A DNA stretch of 64,000 bases from Plasmodiophora brassicae (GCA_039704465.1 JASFAU010000002.1:992001-1056000); one strand, 5' to 3'. Counted from the stretch's first letter, positions 52,131-64,000 are shown. The notes: generated from the sequence alone by a model not told the origin. Numbers and translations are program-made.

Positions 52131-52993
52131 ATGCCGGTTCCGCATGACGATTTGCAGCAGGGCCTCGCCCCGGCCCGAATGTATGGATCGGGGATGCGAC
52201 GTACGATCCTGGCCTGGACACGCCCAGTGTCGACCATTATCGTGCTGTACGTCATCCTGTTCACCGCCATCACCGATTCGTTCCTGTACCCGCTGTACGC
52301 GACGCACTGGACCACAATGATGATCTTCCTGTAAGGTCGACGACGAGTACGGATGCTGCCGGGTCGTAACGGATGGCAGGTACCTGGCGCTGGCGGCCGC
52401 CATGTCCTGGTGCCAGATGTACCAAATCTCGGTGAACGCCACCCTGGAACGAGTGGTCTACATCCTATTCGAGGTGCTGCTCCCGATGAGTGTCACTATC
52501 GATGTACGTCATGACGTCATTCGCGGGCATACGTGACGATCCGTCTGGACAGGTCGGGTACTGGGTGGCGGTCAACCCACAAGGAACGTTCAGACAGGCC
52601 AGCAACGCGATATCGGACATACAGAACCATGCCGGCGTGACCGTGTTCCTCATCGTCGACTTCGCGTTCAGCGACATCGTCCTGATCTATCGGCACGTCG
52701 CGTTCGGATTTGGCCTGATTCTGATATACCTCGCTGTGAACGCGGCCTGGACGTTGGCGACCAACATCCCCATCTACCACGTCTTGTCGTGGACCTCGAC
52801 AAGCACGGCCTACTATGTCATCGGGACCGTGACCATATTTCCTGTGGTGTACTTGGGCCTCGCCGCCCTATCGATCAAGATACGATCGTGGGACTCGACG
52901 ACGACGACGACAATGACGACGAGCCAGAAGAGCGCACCGCCAGACCTGGATGGTGATGCAACGATTGCTGTCCCGGTCGCTTCCATCATCTAG
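52131..52993 (+). CDS. six-TM membrane protein, tandem paralogue 3
   Basis: ATG 52131 (MPVPHDDLQQGLAPARMYGS). Same three-exon plan: gtaagg donor after MMIFL and gtacgt donor after SVTID. Blocks are RRTILAWTRPVSTIIVLYVI, LYPLYATHWTTMMIFL, LERVVYILFEVLLPMSVTI, VGYWVAVNPQGTFRQASNAI, SDIQNHAGVTVFLIVDFAFS, HVAFGFGLILIYLAVNAAWT and IPIYHVLSWTSTSTAYYVIG. The tail is longer than in the others and carries a Thr-rich stretch encoded by a run of ACG codons. It is the most divergent of the three at its N-terminus. No targeting signal other than TM1. Confidence 0.82.
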
Positions 52994-53132
52994 TGGGCCG
53001 TCGGCGCCGAGAACGCGTTGGGCGTTGGTCTGGGACCAGGCTCCCCTCGTTGTGAAGGCATTGTATCCCCATTTTGATCACTGGCCGTACCTCGAAGGGC
53101 AGTCTAAACAGGCGCACTGTGGAATTGGGTGG

Positions 53133-54656
53133 ATGGAGCGGCGTATCCCCATGAGGCGCTGGGTCCAGGCAGCGTGTAAACTGAGGCGGTCGCTCCCGTT
53201 TATGGTAGCGCGCCCCCTTGTCATCCGTACTGGCGTTCACAGGGTCGAACCTGACGTTAGACGCGCAGGTGAAAACTCGCCTAGTCGTCACGTGTCTTTC
53301 AACGGTCGCTGCGCTCGGGCTGCTGACCAAGGCGTGTATGAACGCCGATTGGCATGCAGGCGGCCAGCAACGAGGCGACGTGGCCTTGTCTCGTGATGGG
53401 AACCCCGTCAAGCGCAGCTTGTTCTCGACACATCTGTGCAAAGGCGACGCTGGCCATCGTCGAGGCAACAGGTACTGCACATTCCAGAACGTCTGCTTCC
53501 GGTCGTCGTCCGAGATCCTGTACTACTGGGATGGGCGGTCGCGCCCGCCTCCGTCATGGAGCAACACGAGCGCCGAGCACGACAGCGGTGCCCTGTGGCC
53601 AGGGCCAGAAGAACCGGTCAGGGCAATGTTCGACGTGGTTCCCGGCGAGAGTCGCCCGTTCCCCACGATCCGTCGCGTCGATGGAGAACGCCCCGCATCC
53701 TACCGGTTCCATGGGCGCCCGGTCCTGCTCGTGCCGCACACGACCGAGAGGAACTTTGGGCATTTCCTCGGCGATCAGCTCCTTGCGAATTACATTCTGA
53801 TGGAGGCACTCGGTCGCGAACCGTCGCCTGACGTCGACTTCATTGCCTACGGGTTCGGGGATCGGACGGTGCCCGCCACCGGATTCCACCGAATGTTCTC
53901 TGCGCACCCGGCGAAATCGATGGACACGCTAGCAAGCGAATATGGGCCCGATGGCATCGTCTGCGTCGACGAGTTGTACGCGGGGGCGGCGAACAACTTC
54001 CTGGTCCTCGAGACCCCGCTGATCAAGGTCGCGTTTGATCGGTTCAAACGGTTCGCATTGACGAACATGGGCGTGTGGCCTCCCCAGCCACCTGCGCATC
54101 ACAAGGTAGCCCTGTTCGCCAAGCGGCCCACAGGCACACGCGGTCGGGCGGTTCTGAACGCGGACACCATCGTCGAACACCTTCGGACGCAGCTGACAGG
54201 AACAACGACAACGGTGGAGGTCATGGACCCCGCGTCCATGTCGGCGGAAGACCAGCTGCGGTTCATCATGGAGACGACGGTCTGGGTAACGCCCGCATCG
54301 GGCGGGTCCTTCATCGGCATGTTCCTGCCACGAGGCAGCAGCGTCATCCTGTTGGACATCATCGACCGCGACGCCGTCACCAGCCGTCGATTCGGGCTCG
54401 ACTACAACCTCTGGTCCCAGATCCCACACCTTCACGGTCGTACCCGCATCGAGGAACACCTTCACGACACCCCGCTAACATATTGACAGCAGACCTGTAC
54501 TACCGCGTCGCTCCTGACGAGATGCGGGGCGTCTGCCCGTCCAGCCCCGACTGCGTCAATGGCGTCGACCCGCACTACGTCCTCGACCCCGAGCGCATCT
54601 GGCAGGCTGTTGACGTTGCCCTGCGGGAAACCACGGTGTCCTTCGCCGCCCAGTAG
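53133..54656 (+). CDS. GT61-family glycosyltransferase, type II membrane protein
   Basis: Exons 53133-53204, 53269-54439 and 54493-54656 (introns 64 and 53 nt). The first exon supplies the only in-frame ATGs and a basic tail (MERRIPMRRWVQAACKLRRS); exon 2 begins with the anchor VKTRLVVTCLSTVAALGLLT. The luminal part has NRYCTFQNVCFRSSSEILYY, PHTTERNFGHFLGDQLLANY, NFLVLETPLIKV, EDQLRFIMETTVWVTPASGG, SFIGMFLPRGSSVILL, and, across the last intron, HLHGHLYYRVAPDEMRG. C..N+C......++.Y, NFGHF+.D and GA.+....F+..G+.++E are GT61 (DUF563) landmarks. Members add xylose, GlcNAc or arabinose in the Golgi or ER. Sugar specificity cannot be read here. Confidence 0.83.
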
Positions 54657-54927
54657 GAAGTATACCTACATAAACAGCTGGGAAGATGTCTCGAGACGGA
54701 AACGAAGAACAAAACCGGAGCCTGTGTGGCAGTACACTGGCACGACGTCGACGTCGCCGCGTCTGCAACGAAGATTGCGCAGTGTCGCCGATTTTGTCGG
54801 TTGACAGTACCGCCACCAGGGGGGCCGGAGCGGGGCAGGCCAGCACGGGGCGCGCGCGGGGGAGTTCATTCCGGAAGAAGGTCGGGCGACGCGGGCTGAT
54901 CCGACGGGGGGAGGGTAGTCGTCGTCC

Positions 54928-57083
54928 ATGTCGTCGAAGGTGGCGGGGACGCCGTCGACCGGCCGCCTGCACCGCGTGCCGTCGCACCATGAGATGTCGC
55001 GGTTCCTGCGCCGCGGCCTGCCGAACCGCGTCGACGTGACGGCGCCGCTGGCGAACCGGAAGACGAAGATCATCTGCACGATCGGGCCGTCCTGCCAGTC
55101 CGTGGAGATGCTGAAGAAGCTCGTGCGTGCGCCGCCGGTTGCGTCGTTGGGCAGCCGCCGCCCTGACCGATTCGATAGCTTGCGGCCGGCATGAACATCG
55201 CCCGGTTGAACTTCTCGCACGGAAGTTACAAGTATCATGCGGAATCGATTGCTAACATACGCGCGGCATCGGACGCCACAGGGATTCCCGTTGCGATCAT
55301 GCTGGACACGAAGGTTGCCCCACCGTGGATGCGCGCTGTTGGCCGCTGCCACACTGACTGACCTATGCAGGGGCCTGAAATCCGCACCCTGAAGTTGAAA
55401 GGCGGCAAGCCGGTCATGCTGCAAGAAGGTCAGAAACTGTTGATCAAGTGCACATCCGACCGCGAGTTCGAAGGGGATGGGACATCGTTTATCGGCATCG
55501 ACTACGTGAACTTGCCGAAAGTCGGTCGGGCAACGCTGTTGCGCGTCCAGTAACTCACAGATGCCTGCTAGGTTGTCAAACCGGGGTCCACCATACGAAT
55601 TGCCGATGGGGTTCTCAACCTATCGGTCGTTAGGATCGACGGGAACGAAGTTGAAACTATTGTGCAGAACGCTGCCGAAATCGGCGAGAACAAAGGTTGG
55701 CGGCAAGGCGTCGCTAAATGGTGTATCTGATTGCCTTGAAGGCTGCAACCTTCCTGGATGCAATGTGGATCTCCCTGCGCTGTCCGAGAAGGACGTTGCA
55801 GACTTGAAGTTTGGTGCTGATCAAGGAGTCGATTTCATTGCCGCCTCGTTTGCGCGATCAGGTTTACCCTGTGGGCTGACGGATATGCGTCCCGCTCGTC
55901 GTTGAGATTCTGGACAGGCCAGGGTGTCGATGACATCCGCGAAGTTCTGGGCACGAAGGGTGCCAACGTTAAAATCATCTCGAAGATCGAGTCCGAGCAA
56001 GGGCTTAACCATTTCGATGAGATCCTTGCAAGGTCGGACGGTATCATGGTAATCGGTTATTGCGGTGACATTGGCGGTTGTCGTTTCGCTCAGTCGTTTC
56101 GCAGGTGGCTCGCGGCGACATGGGGGTCGAGATCCCCATACAGAAGGTGTGCATGGCACAGAAGCGAATGATTCGCGAATGCAATATTGCAGGAAAGCCT
56201 GTTGTCACGGCAACACAGGTGTGTCAACTACTGGGGATGTCGGTCGTTCACCAACGGTAATGCTTGGTGGCAGATGTTGGAATCGATGATAACCAATCCT
56301 CGCCCCACGCGTGCCGAAGCGACAGATGTTGCTAACGCCGTCTTTGATGGGACGGACTGTGTGATGCTTTCCGGAGAAACGGCTAAAGGTGGATCTGTCG
56401 GGTCTGCAAGTCCAGGGTTACGCTGAACAACAATCGCCAGGCCAATTCCCAGTCGAAGCTGTTACTGTCATGGCCCGTATTTGCGTTACCTCTGAGTTGG
56501 CCATCGATCACAATGCGATGTTCGAATCGATTTTGACGCTTACTCCAAAGCCGTTAACGCGGGCTGAGGTAGGGGAAACCGGGTATGTCCATTTTCGCTC
56601 TCCTGAACGGATTAATAGGCAATTTCTTCATCAGCGGTCAAGGTGGACATCAACTTGGATGCGGCCATCATCGTCGTTCTTACGGAATCTGGCGCATCTG
56701 CTCGTTTCGTGGCGAAATACCGGCCATCGATACCTGTGCTAACGTTAACGACAGACAAGTAGGTGTTGGTCAGCGGAAACGCTGCAATTGTAACCGAACG
56801 TCGATTTTGTGTAGGACCGTATACAGGCAAACTCTTGCATCGCGAGCGCTGTGGCCAATGCTTGTACAAGGCGGTAAGTCTGACGACGAAATGATGCAAG
56901 ATGCAATCGCCTACGCGCAAAAGAACAAATGGGTTGCTGTTGACGATTGGGTTATTGTCGTTAGCGGTACCCAAGGCATTCAAGGTAGGCGTTCAGGAAA
57001 TTCGTGCTTTGCAAACCGCTCATAGGTATCGTCTTGTAGGGTCGGCCCACACTCTCAGAGTCGTCCGTGTCCAGTCACGCTGA
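54928..57083 (+). CDS. PYK: pyruvate kinase
   Basis: ATG 54928. Exons give [139 protein letters not shown] (active-site Lys region), [60 protein letters not shown] and the C-terminal domain with [20 protein letters not shown]. It catalyses the last step of glycolysis, phosphoenolpyruvate to pyruvate. There are about ten introns of 48-70 nt. The donor before VKVDINLD was not matched cleanly. The first about 30 residues are an unusual basic leader. Confidence 0.93.
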
Positions 57084-57187
57084 TCAGCGCGCCCCGAATA
57101 AACGCTACCGTTGGTTGATAGCCGGGGTTGATATAGGGGTAGAACAATGTATTTGGAAAGTAACGGCACAGACAAAGCCGTCCACCC

Positions 57188-60100
57188 TCACTTCTTGTTA
57201 AGACAGTGTTGCTGACAATATTGCCACATTGAAATCGCTGCAAATCACAGGAATCGCTCAGCACCTCATAACACACATAACGACTAGACACAGAAATGTA
57301 ATCACCTCCGGAAACGTGGACATTGAGGGACCTTACGACACCCAGTTGCGGGATTTCCAAACAGACATCGACGATGCTCAGTAAGTCAGCTGGTATCCCT
57401 GACATACTGTCAGGGGGCACTGCCAGCGTGGGACACATTAAGAAACCTGTCCGTTCGATGCCGAGAAGAAGGGCACACTTGGCGGGGAACACGTACGACT
57501 CCAAAGACACACTCTGGTCACTCTGCTCAAGCCCAACGATGGTGTAACCGTCGCCTTGAAGTTGCTTGATGAGAGAGGGTAAGCCGGAAACTCGACATTC
57601 CTCTATGTTCAACCAGTTGTGCGAGGTCACCGATAACGATGTAAACAGAGGATCTTTGAGAACGTTGAGATCATTCACAACGAACCTGGAACTAGGTCTC
57701 AGTATCGGTCTAAAGCACACCAGAAAGATAACTATGCGTACCGCCCAACGCCAAATATTTCAGCTGTGCGAGCCAAGCCGCCAAGGTTTGTTGGCCTTTC
57801 TACAAGAGACGCAATAAGAACGAAGTCTGACGACTTTCCCGATTGCGCGCTGGTCGATATTCAGAAAACGAGTTGCGAATGCACATGGCGACGTTACACC
57901 TGTTGTAAAAACGTTCAAGGACGTCACGTTGCCTTTCGTTGATGTCCCAGTCAGCGTAGAACGCCTCCAGAGGCCGTATCTTCCTCTGGAAGACGCTTAC
58001 TGCACTCGCCATACGGCTCGACAGTGTGGGAAGCCTGCACCCACGCTTTCCGTTGGCCTTCCTCCGAATTGGCTTCTGAGGTTTCTCTTTCACGGCCCAG
58101 TTGGCATCGCTATCCGCATCTTCACCTCTGATTTCGGTCAACACAGAGCCAATCTGACGAAAGGATCAACCTAGGCGGTCAGATGACTGTGCGCTTAGAC
58201 GACTTACCGCTTCTGATGTTGTTTCCAAGACCGTAGCCGAGAACGCAGCGTCTGTGTCATCGGCCAATTCGGATAGACCTCGAAGTGTCGTGAAATGCAT
58301 CGGCCGTAAGCGGAACATCTTAGGACCAACACGGTTGCTGAGGTCCTGGAACTCAGGCAGGGCCCCAATAAATTGGGCAACCGACTCGGAAAGAGGCGAA
58401 GGAAACTGTTTCCACTGATCATGCAGCCGCATGAGTAGCAGCTGGGCAGGAACGCGTACAACTCTGGGCAATAGCATATCAGATCTCAACAGGGGAAGAG
58501 CGGTCACGCCACCGACCCAGCATTGTGAACGCAGCGAAGTGCGAATATATCAGCCACACGAGCCTTGTGAGGCTCCAGAACGGAATCCTCCATCTCAAGA
58601 GCAGCTAGCCCAGCCACAATCAGTATTGATGCATCCAAGCCTGGTTTGCCTCGAGGGGATTCCAGTCGAGCAACGCAATCTGCAGGAAGCCGTCCTCAGA
58701 ACACGCTATCCAGTTCGGAACAGCGAGCGTGCCAGACGCCAGACCTTCGAAGAATACTCTCGGAGATGTCACAATTAGCCTGACGAGACAGCACTGAACC
58801 GCCTGACGCAACGTTGGACACAGGCCGGTTTCCAGCATATTCCATGACGTGTCCCGAATACGTAAACTGGATGACTCACTGCACTTGCCGAGAAGCAGGC
58901 CAGCCGCCTGCATGTGCAGCAGGAACCTGACGAAGACGTTAGTCTGCATGGAGCACCACAGCAGTCGTGATTCCAAACCGGTTTGAATCTGGGGAGTCGG
59001 CAAACTTCACATGCGGCGACACGTATAGACCGGCAATGGCCCTGAAGTGCATATCCAGCAGCGCATCGGCGAGACCCTTGTCGGTGATAAATTCGTGCAG
59101 AGCAAGTACTGACATGCGCACATGGGAACGTTGAGCAGAGAGCGCGGTGCAGAACCCTGTCTCGGAGGCAACGAACGTGACCGATAACTCAGCGATCTCG
59201 CTGGCATAGGACACGGCTATCTCTTGTGATGACATCAACAACGGAATCAACTGCTCGACAACTTTGATTAGGTACTTGTACGGGAACGCCACGACACGCC
59301 GAAGGGCACATGCGATAGCACCGTTTTCACCATGGAGACCAGGAGTCAACCACAGTTCAGCAGGCAACGCTACTCGCAGCATGGAAGCAAGGATACGAGC
59401 CTGGATGGGCCTAGCAGCATTGAAAGATTCGACGGCTCGCGCGATTAACATCGACTGCTGCTCTGGAGTCGCATAAACAAGGACAGCGCGAGCAACAGAA
59501 TAGATGTCGCCCAGGGATTCATCAAACGTCGTGGACAAAGCAGCTATGGTGCGTTCAATGAGATCCGGCGACCCCCCTTGACTGGGAGAAACCAGGGACA
59601 AACACTCCCAGAGAACAGCACTGTCAGGAAAACGAAGTAACCATGGGATGAGCTCTGGAATGTCAGGAGGCGACGATTCGCACCATAGTGACGTCAGCAC
59701 CGTGTACAGCGACGACAATGTAGGTTCGGAACCTGAAGTGGAAACCAGAGAACGTGCTAACTCGTAACAGCGCCGACGGTGAGCAATAAACACACTGTTG
59801 TCTGGAAACTGTTCCACGAGCTCCTATACAGAAACGCGCAACAACTTAGAGGCACAATCATATTCGCAACGGATGTTGGGTACAACCTTCAGCACAGAAT
59901 GAGCATCAGCAGATGAGTCTTGCCTCTCCGAAAGATACAGGCTCAAAGAATCTGCTAAACGCTCATCTGCCAGGAAATCGCGGACAGAACGCATCGCACC
60001 GGAACCCAGTGACCCTTGTAGCAGAGCGAGGGCGCGGTCCGGTTGGAACCGATGCGATAAATAGGGTCGAGATTGAGCCTCACTGAGGCACAGCAGGCAC

Positions 60101-61831
60101 TTTGTGATAACCGTATCGAAGATCGCCCTTGAATCTAAACAGAAACAGTCGCTCTGATTAAATCCCAAACGGACAGGAACATCGGTTACCTTGAAGAAAC
60201 GACAGTATTCGAGAATATGCAACAGCATCATGTGAGCCAGATCCAGAAAGCCAATCTTCGATGTAAGACGGGGCGACCGATTCCAAACGTGCAACATCCA
60301 GCTTAACGGTTTGGAAAGCATCACTGTCAAGTGCGCCTAAGAGGCTTCCAAGAGCCGCAATGGATACGTCATGCCCAGCGTGGTTCGATATAATCTTTGC
60401 AATGCTCGCATGCTGTTGGCATCGTATTGCGGGCATGTGCGATAGAACCGCAACGGAACGAAGCAAGGCACATGACGCGTTATCCAGCCACTTCTTGTCA
60501 CAGCGTGCGTCGGCCACGAATTCCAGGAAAGGGGTAACGCACGCCGAGAAGTCACACTGAGCATCGCCCAGCATCACAATAAGCATGCGTCGCAAGGTAT
60601 CAGGACATTCGGGCGAATGCACATGGCTGATGAATTGCACAATTCTCTGAGATCGATCATAAATCGACCCGGTTTTGCCACGAACAGATCGCAGCCAGGA
60701 CGAGCGACCGCACAGTGGGAGCAGGATATCAGTGACGAATCGAGCCGAAAACTCGGGAGGAAAGGATGAGCTCAGAAGGGATTCGAGGATGTCGGATTTC
60801 ATCCGCGACTCGCATAAGCCGTACTGGAGTAGAGGGTAGAGCCAGTCGAAGTGGGTGGTTAGCTTGTACAGCAACGGCCACACCTGAGCAAGCTAACAAC
60901 CAGCAAGTCAGCACGATGATTCAGACGTGGACAACGTGGGCACGAAACGAACCTCATCAGAACACTGTTCTTGGGTAACAGCTTCCCATAGTTCTACGTA
61001 TGCGTCCCAGTCGTATTCCGGCAAATGTTGCCCATGGTTTGCAAGTAGGAACAACGCATGCTTCCGGTTTGGGGCCGCACGAACGTTGAGTTCGTCAAGA
61101 CACACTCTCGCAATCAACGATACCCAAGTGGTTCTGGCGTCGTCACTCGTCAGCCAGTCGTAGATGGGGACGGAGAAGTGCACTAGAAGCAGCAATGCAG
61201 ACTTGTCGAATTTGTCCAGCGTCGCCAGTCGCCCATGTACCAATTCTATAAATTCGGACGGAAATCCCTGCGACTCGTAGAGCCCGGGAAGAAGGGCACG
61301 AGCACAGTGAAGCGACCGGTCACCCGTGGATACCAAGGCAACGTCTAGGCCGGCAGAAAACAGTTCTCCTGCGAAGACTCGAGCATGGGACGAGAGACGC
61401 TTCGACATATCCACAGCTAGACGTGTTACGGCAACGTAGTCATCGGTCTCGATACCTTGTCGACAGACGAACGACACGCGATCGAACACGTTCGGGAACT
61501 GGGCCGCAGTCTCGGCAACCAACTGACAGATCTCAGCCCTCGCTGTGGCGCCGTTCTCATGCAACGTCGGAAGAAGACGATCCTGAACGAACCTCGACGC
61601 AAGATCACCCAGAATGCCACGCGTTTGGACTGCCGCGGTCTCGAGTAGAACCGACACCAGACGAAAGGCAGTAACGGTGCGATACGTCGACGACAGCAGA
61701 CGGTCAGCAGCCGTCACCCGGCACTCGTTCGGCACGAGGGCCACCAGCGCTCTACATGCTGCAATAGGAAGACTGGCACCCAGTCCCGGCACCTGCTCGA
61801 GAAGAATGTCGGCGGGATCCTGCCTGGTCAT
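57188..61831 (-). CDS. TRM3: TRM3/TARBP1 tRNA Gm18 2'-O-methyltransferase
   Basis: The start is ATG 61831 (MTRQDPADILLEQVPGLGAS). More than 1,000 residues of helical repeats follow (for example LPTLHENGATARAEICQLVA, HFDWLYPLLQYGLCESRMKS), as in the long HEAT-like N-terminus of TARBP1/Trm3. The C-terminal SpoU domain has FTSLSVTSHNWLNIEECRVS, GDGYTIVGLEQSDQSVSLES, KCALLLGIERTGF, IPADLLSIVDVCLEIPQLGV and VRSLNVHVSGAISMWQYCQQ, the last part built across a GT-AG intron that restores the frame. The NVHVSGA..+W+Y ending forms the SAM-binding trefoil knot. It methylates G18 of tRNAs. In-frame codons just upstream of 61831 lack ATG. Convergent with pyruvate kinase, about 100 bp between stops. Confidence 0.85.
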
Positions 61832-62071
61832 GCTGGCGACCTTCAAGCGACCAGCACCACGGGCAATTCCGCGCGGAACTTTGAATTTGCGTCGCGGGTT
61901 GCACTGTGCAGCAGTCGCGGATCGCGCAGACCGTGGCCAAACAGGAGCTGGAACGGGCCAGACCCAAACCCCTTATATCTCCCATCAACGATTGGCATTT
62001 TCTACTGAGCAATGGGAAATAATCGACAGTCGCAACCGAGACAGCGGTAGTGAGAATGGCCTGATGAGAAT

Positions 62072-62551
62072 CTAATCCTCGTTGACGAACTTTGCGCAAC
62101 CTTTCGGGTCATAGCGGCGCCCGAACGTGACGGGAATCTTGTTCTTCTCGGCGAACTCGAGGATTTCAGCGGCGCCCTCCTCGCTCATCCAGACGGGGCG
62201 GGGCAGATGCGCTGGACCGATAAGGTCTTCCGCGGGGATGCCCTCCGGTTGGCCGCCCTTGATCGTCTCCTTTAGCTTGTTGTCGATAATAATTTCGGGA
62301 TTTGGGGCGGCCGCTGGGTTCCGAGGAAAATACGCAATGTTGAAACGGCGGTCCACTTCGCCATCGGGCAGGCGAGGCGGGCCTAGAGACCTGTGTAAAC
62401 GCAATCATAAGGCAGGTGCCCGCACAGACGCGTATTGGCGTATCGACGGTGGTGCCCTGCGCGTCTGCTTCGGGATGTACGGCATGCTCTCCGGGTTCAC
62501 CGTCCAGATACGCTTGATCTTGGAGTAGATACGTGACCACAACGACGACAT
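62072..62551 (-). CDS. small protein, possible complex I NDUFA7-type subunit
   Basis: ATG 62551 (MSSLWSRIYSKIKRIWTVNP). A 59-nt intron joins IPKQTRRAPPSL to GPPRLPDGEVDRRFNIAYFP, then NPEIIIDNKLKETIKGGQPE, PAHLPRPVWMSEEGAAEILE and a basic-acidic tail ending KGCAKFVNED. Product about 140 residues, no transmembrane segment. The PP..LP.G...+..N..Y..RNP stretch is reminiscent of complex I accessory subunit NDUFA7 (B14.5a), but the match is partial and made from memory; I would treat it as a conserved small mitochondrial-type protein until searched. It lies about 240 bp upstream of the TRM3 start on the same strand and 300 bp from the divergent coiled-coil gene. Confidence 0.5.
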
Positions 62552-62773
62552 GACGACGGGCGACGATCTCCACTCACCAGTTCGTCGGGTAATTCGAATT
62601 TGTGACTAGAAGGCGCAATTTTTTGCTGCACTGGTACCCCAGTCCTGCTGTGCATTGTCCTTACATCGCCGCCGACGTTCCCGCATGCTGTACGTGCGTT
62701 TCTAATTCAACTGATAAACAGCACATATTGACGCATCGGCAGCACGGGACGGTGACGCGTGTTGATTGGAACA

Positions 62774-62850
62774 TGGCACGCGCCTTGGAAGAGTACGACC
62801 TGCCAAAGGGCAACTGGAAGTCCAGTTTCTTGACAGCGGGTGCCCTTTGA
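62774..62850 (+). other. upstream open reading frame before the coiled-coil gene
   Basis: ATG 62774 opens a 25-codon frame (MARALEEYDLPKGNWKSSFL, then five codons) whose TGA at 62848 ends one base before the main ATG at 62852 (tgaaatg). The peptide looks protein-like. It could regulate translation by termination-reinitiation, or be a missed first exon in another frame. Confidence 0.4.
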
Positions 62851-62851
62851 A

Positions 62852-63909
62852 ATGGCAACGAACGAAGCGCGTTCGGGGACGGGGGCGCTGCCTGCTGTTG
62901 CGAGTCGGGCTGTCGACGCGGCTGTCGACCACGTTGTCCGCGTTACGCGCCAAGAGGAGAAAGTGGTCGAGAAGCGCCCTTTCCTCAACAACATTATCCG
63001 TATTCTCAACAGTGGCCAGTTCGACGACATCCAACCACAGCTGCTTGATTCGGAGCGCCTATACCTTGAAAGGCTCCGGAATGAACGTCGAGAAGTGTAC
63101 GAGCGTGTCAGGAAGGCAACCAAGCACTGGGAAGAATTGAGGTGCCGCATGGAGGAAGAAATAGCCACTCTACAGGAGCAGGAGAACCGCGACCTTCAGG
63201 AGGCTCGCCAAAGAGAAATTGCAAAGCGGGAGGCATTGCGAGTTTCCATCGCAGAGGCAGCCCGTACCAAACGTGAATACCGTTTACACCAGCGAGACGA
63301 GCTTGCTGAGAAGAGACGTCAGTCCAGGGCTGAAATTCTCCGCTGGTCGAGAGGGACCAATATGGCCGACGTTGAGAGTTTCGCATTGCCCACCAAAGGA
63401 ACGTCATTGGAAAGTGATACGGAAGACGACAGTCGACGCAAAGCCCGGCGGCCGAATCCCGTCCCGACTGAAACTCATCGAGGGGTCCTACGGGAGGCGG
63501 AAGAGCAGAAGCGAGAACGAATCGAGCTGACCGAGACAGCCGCGAAGAAGCTTGCAAAACGCTACGAATATGGAGATCGCGTCCGTCTAATGCATGCTCC
63601 AGTAGTGTCGCCAGGTTTGACTCCGCCCTTGGAAATGTCGGCCCCCATTTCTGACATGAGTTTGCAGCTTTGCAGAGCGAACTCGCAGAGCGCATCGAAC
63701 GGATCTATCATCCTCCACACGTTAGGCAGCCGGTCGACGTTCGCTCGCTGTACCCGGTGCCTGTAACTGGGAGGACGGGAAGGCTGCCAGCTACCGATGG
63801 CAGCGGGGCAGACGACGATGCCCCAGCAAAGGCTACTGTCCCAGACTATCTGACGGAGATGCAAAAGAAGAGATTGCATGCTGCGAAGCGTAAGGTTCAC
63901 TGCAATTGA
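62852..63909 (+). CDS. coiled-coil protein of unknown family
   Basis: ATG 62852 (MATNEARSGTGALPAVASRA). The frame runs through a long charged coiled coil (EKRPFLNNIIRILNSGQFDD, RLYLERLRNERREVYERVRK, EEEIATLQEQENRDLQEARQ, KREALRVSIAEAARTKREYR). A 57-nt intron near 63609-63671 joins APVVSP to ALQSELAERIERIYHPPHVR, and the protein ends in a basic DYLTEMQKKRLHAAKRKVHC-type helix. It is about 330 residues, without cysteine-rich or membrane regions. The opening FLNNIIRILNSG..DDIQ looks like a short globular cap. Flagellar CCDC/CFAP proteins look similar, but I do not recognise a family. Confidence 0.65.
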
Positions 63910-64000
63910 CCTAACGAGGCGTTAACCCTGATTGCAATTTGACAACAGCGACGAATGAGACGGAGACCCGTGCTGATGTACTTGCTCGGATCCAGTCCCT
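63910..64000. other. right edge, nothing assignable
   Basis: The last 91 bp follow the coiled-coil stop. No open frame or motif can be assigned before the window ends. Confidence 0.5.

Noticed and set aside
54440..54492. Apparent frameshift near the end of the GT61 gene
   Set aside because: A 53-nt GT-AG intron joins the two frames and yields the conserved C-terminus, so no mutation is needed.
1..64000. Bacterial features: operons, Shine-Dalgarno sites, CRISPR arrays, insertion sequences
   Set aside because: Spliced genes of core eukaryotic families across the whole window exclude a bacterial source, and no direct-repeat arrays or transposase-like proteins were seen.

Overview
This window is nuclear DNA from a compact eukaryotic genome. 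It is not bacterial: almost every recognisable gene is split by short GT-AG introns, mostly about 48-65 nt, with a few candidates of only 20-33 nt. The families are classic eukaryotic ones: Golgi and coat trafficking (COG7, SAR1, AP-1 mu), ER quality control (UBAC2-like, UFD2), mitochondrial proteins (ISD11/LYRM4, NOA1, Mdm35/TRIAP1, FAM210-like), chromatin (Sds3-like) and a kinetochore-type RWD protein. LZTFL1, a BBSome regulator, argues for a flagellated stage. The mixture of EDR2-type DUF1336 proteins, an SLC45/sucrose-type transporter, GT61 and DUF2235, with a fairly GC-rich compact layout and tiny introns, fits a zoosporic protist. A phytomyxid such as Plasmodiophora is my best guess, but this is inference, not proof.

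Layout. 0.8-6.6 kb: LYRM4, an unrecognised gene, a DUF4211-like gene, a 7TM protein and a Rho-like GTPase. 6.8-10.8 kb: a secreted Cys-free low-complexity protein and a DUF2235 hydrolase. 11-17.7 kb: NOA1, an SLC45-type transporter and COG7. 18-23 kb: two EDR2-C (DUF1336) paralogues flanking a RIB7-like reductase and a UBAC2-like protein. 23-31 kb: SAR1, mitochondrial thioredoxin, two LRR genes, AP-1 mu and a membrane-anchored glutamine cyclotransferase. 31-38.5 kb: TMCO4-type hydrolase, a KNL1-like RWD protein, Mdm35, LZTFL1, FAM210-like and a coiled-coil protein. 38.7-46 kb: UFD2, Atg22-like, cytochrome b5 reductase and omega-amidase. 46-50 kb: zinc-ribbon protein, Sds3-like and a divergent E2. 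50-54.7 kb: three tandem 6-TM paralogues and a GT61 enzyme. 55-64 kb: pyruvate kinase, a TRM3/TARBP1 tRNA methyltransferase, a small possible complex I subunit and a coiled-coil gene.

Genes lie on both strands with no operons. Convergent pairs are extremely tight: RIB7-like/UBAC2-like stops are 4 bp apart and thioredoxin/LRR stops overlap. Divergent pairs share 50-550 bp intergenic regions that presumably hold both promoters. Start codons and some splice sites were inferred by eye from frame continuity and family resemblance. Coordinates for multi-exon genes give the outer CDS limits. No tRNA, rRNA, transposon or CRISPR array was recognised.
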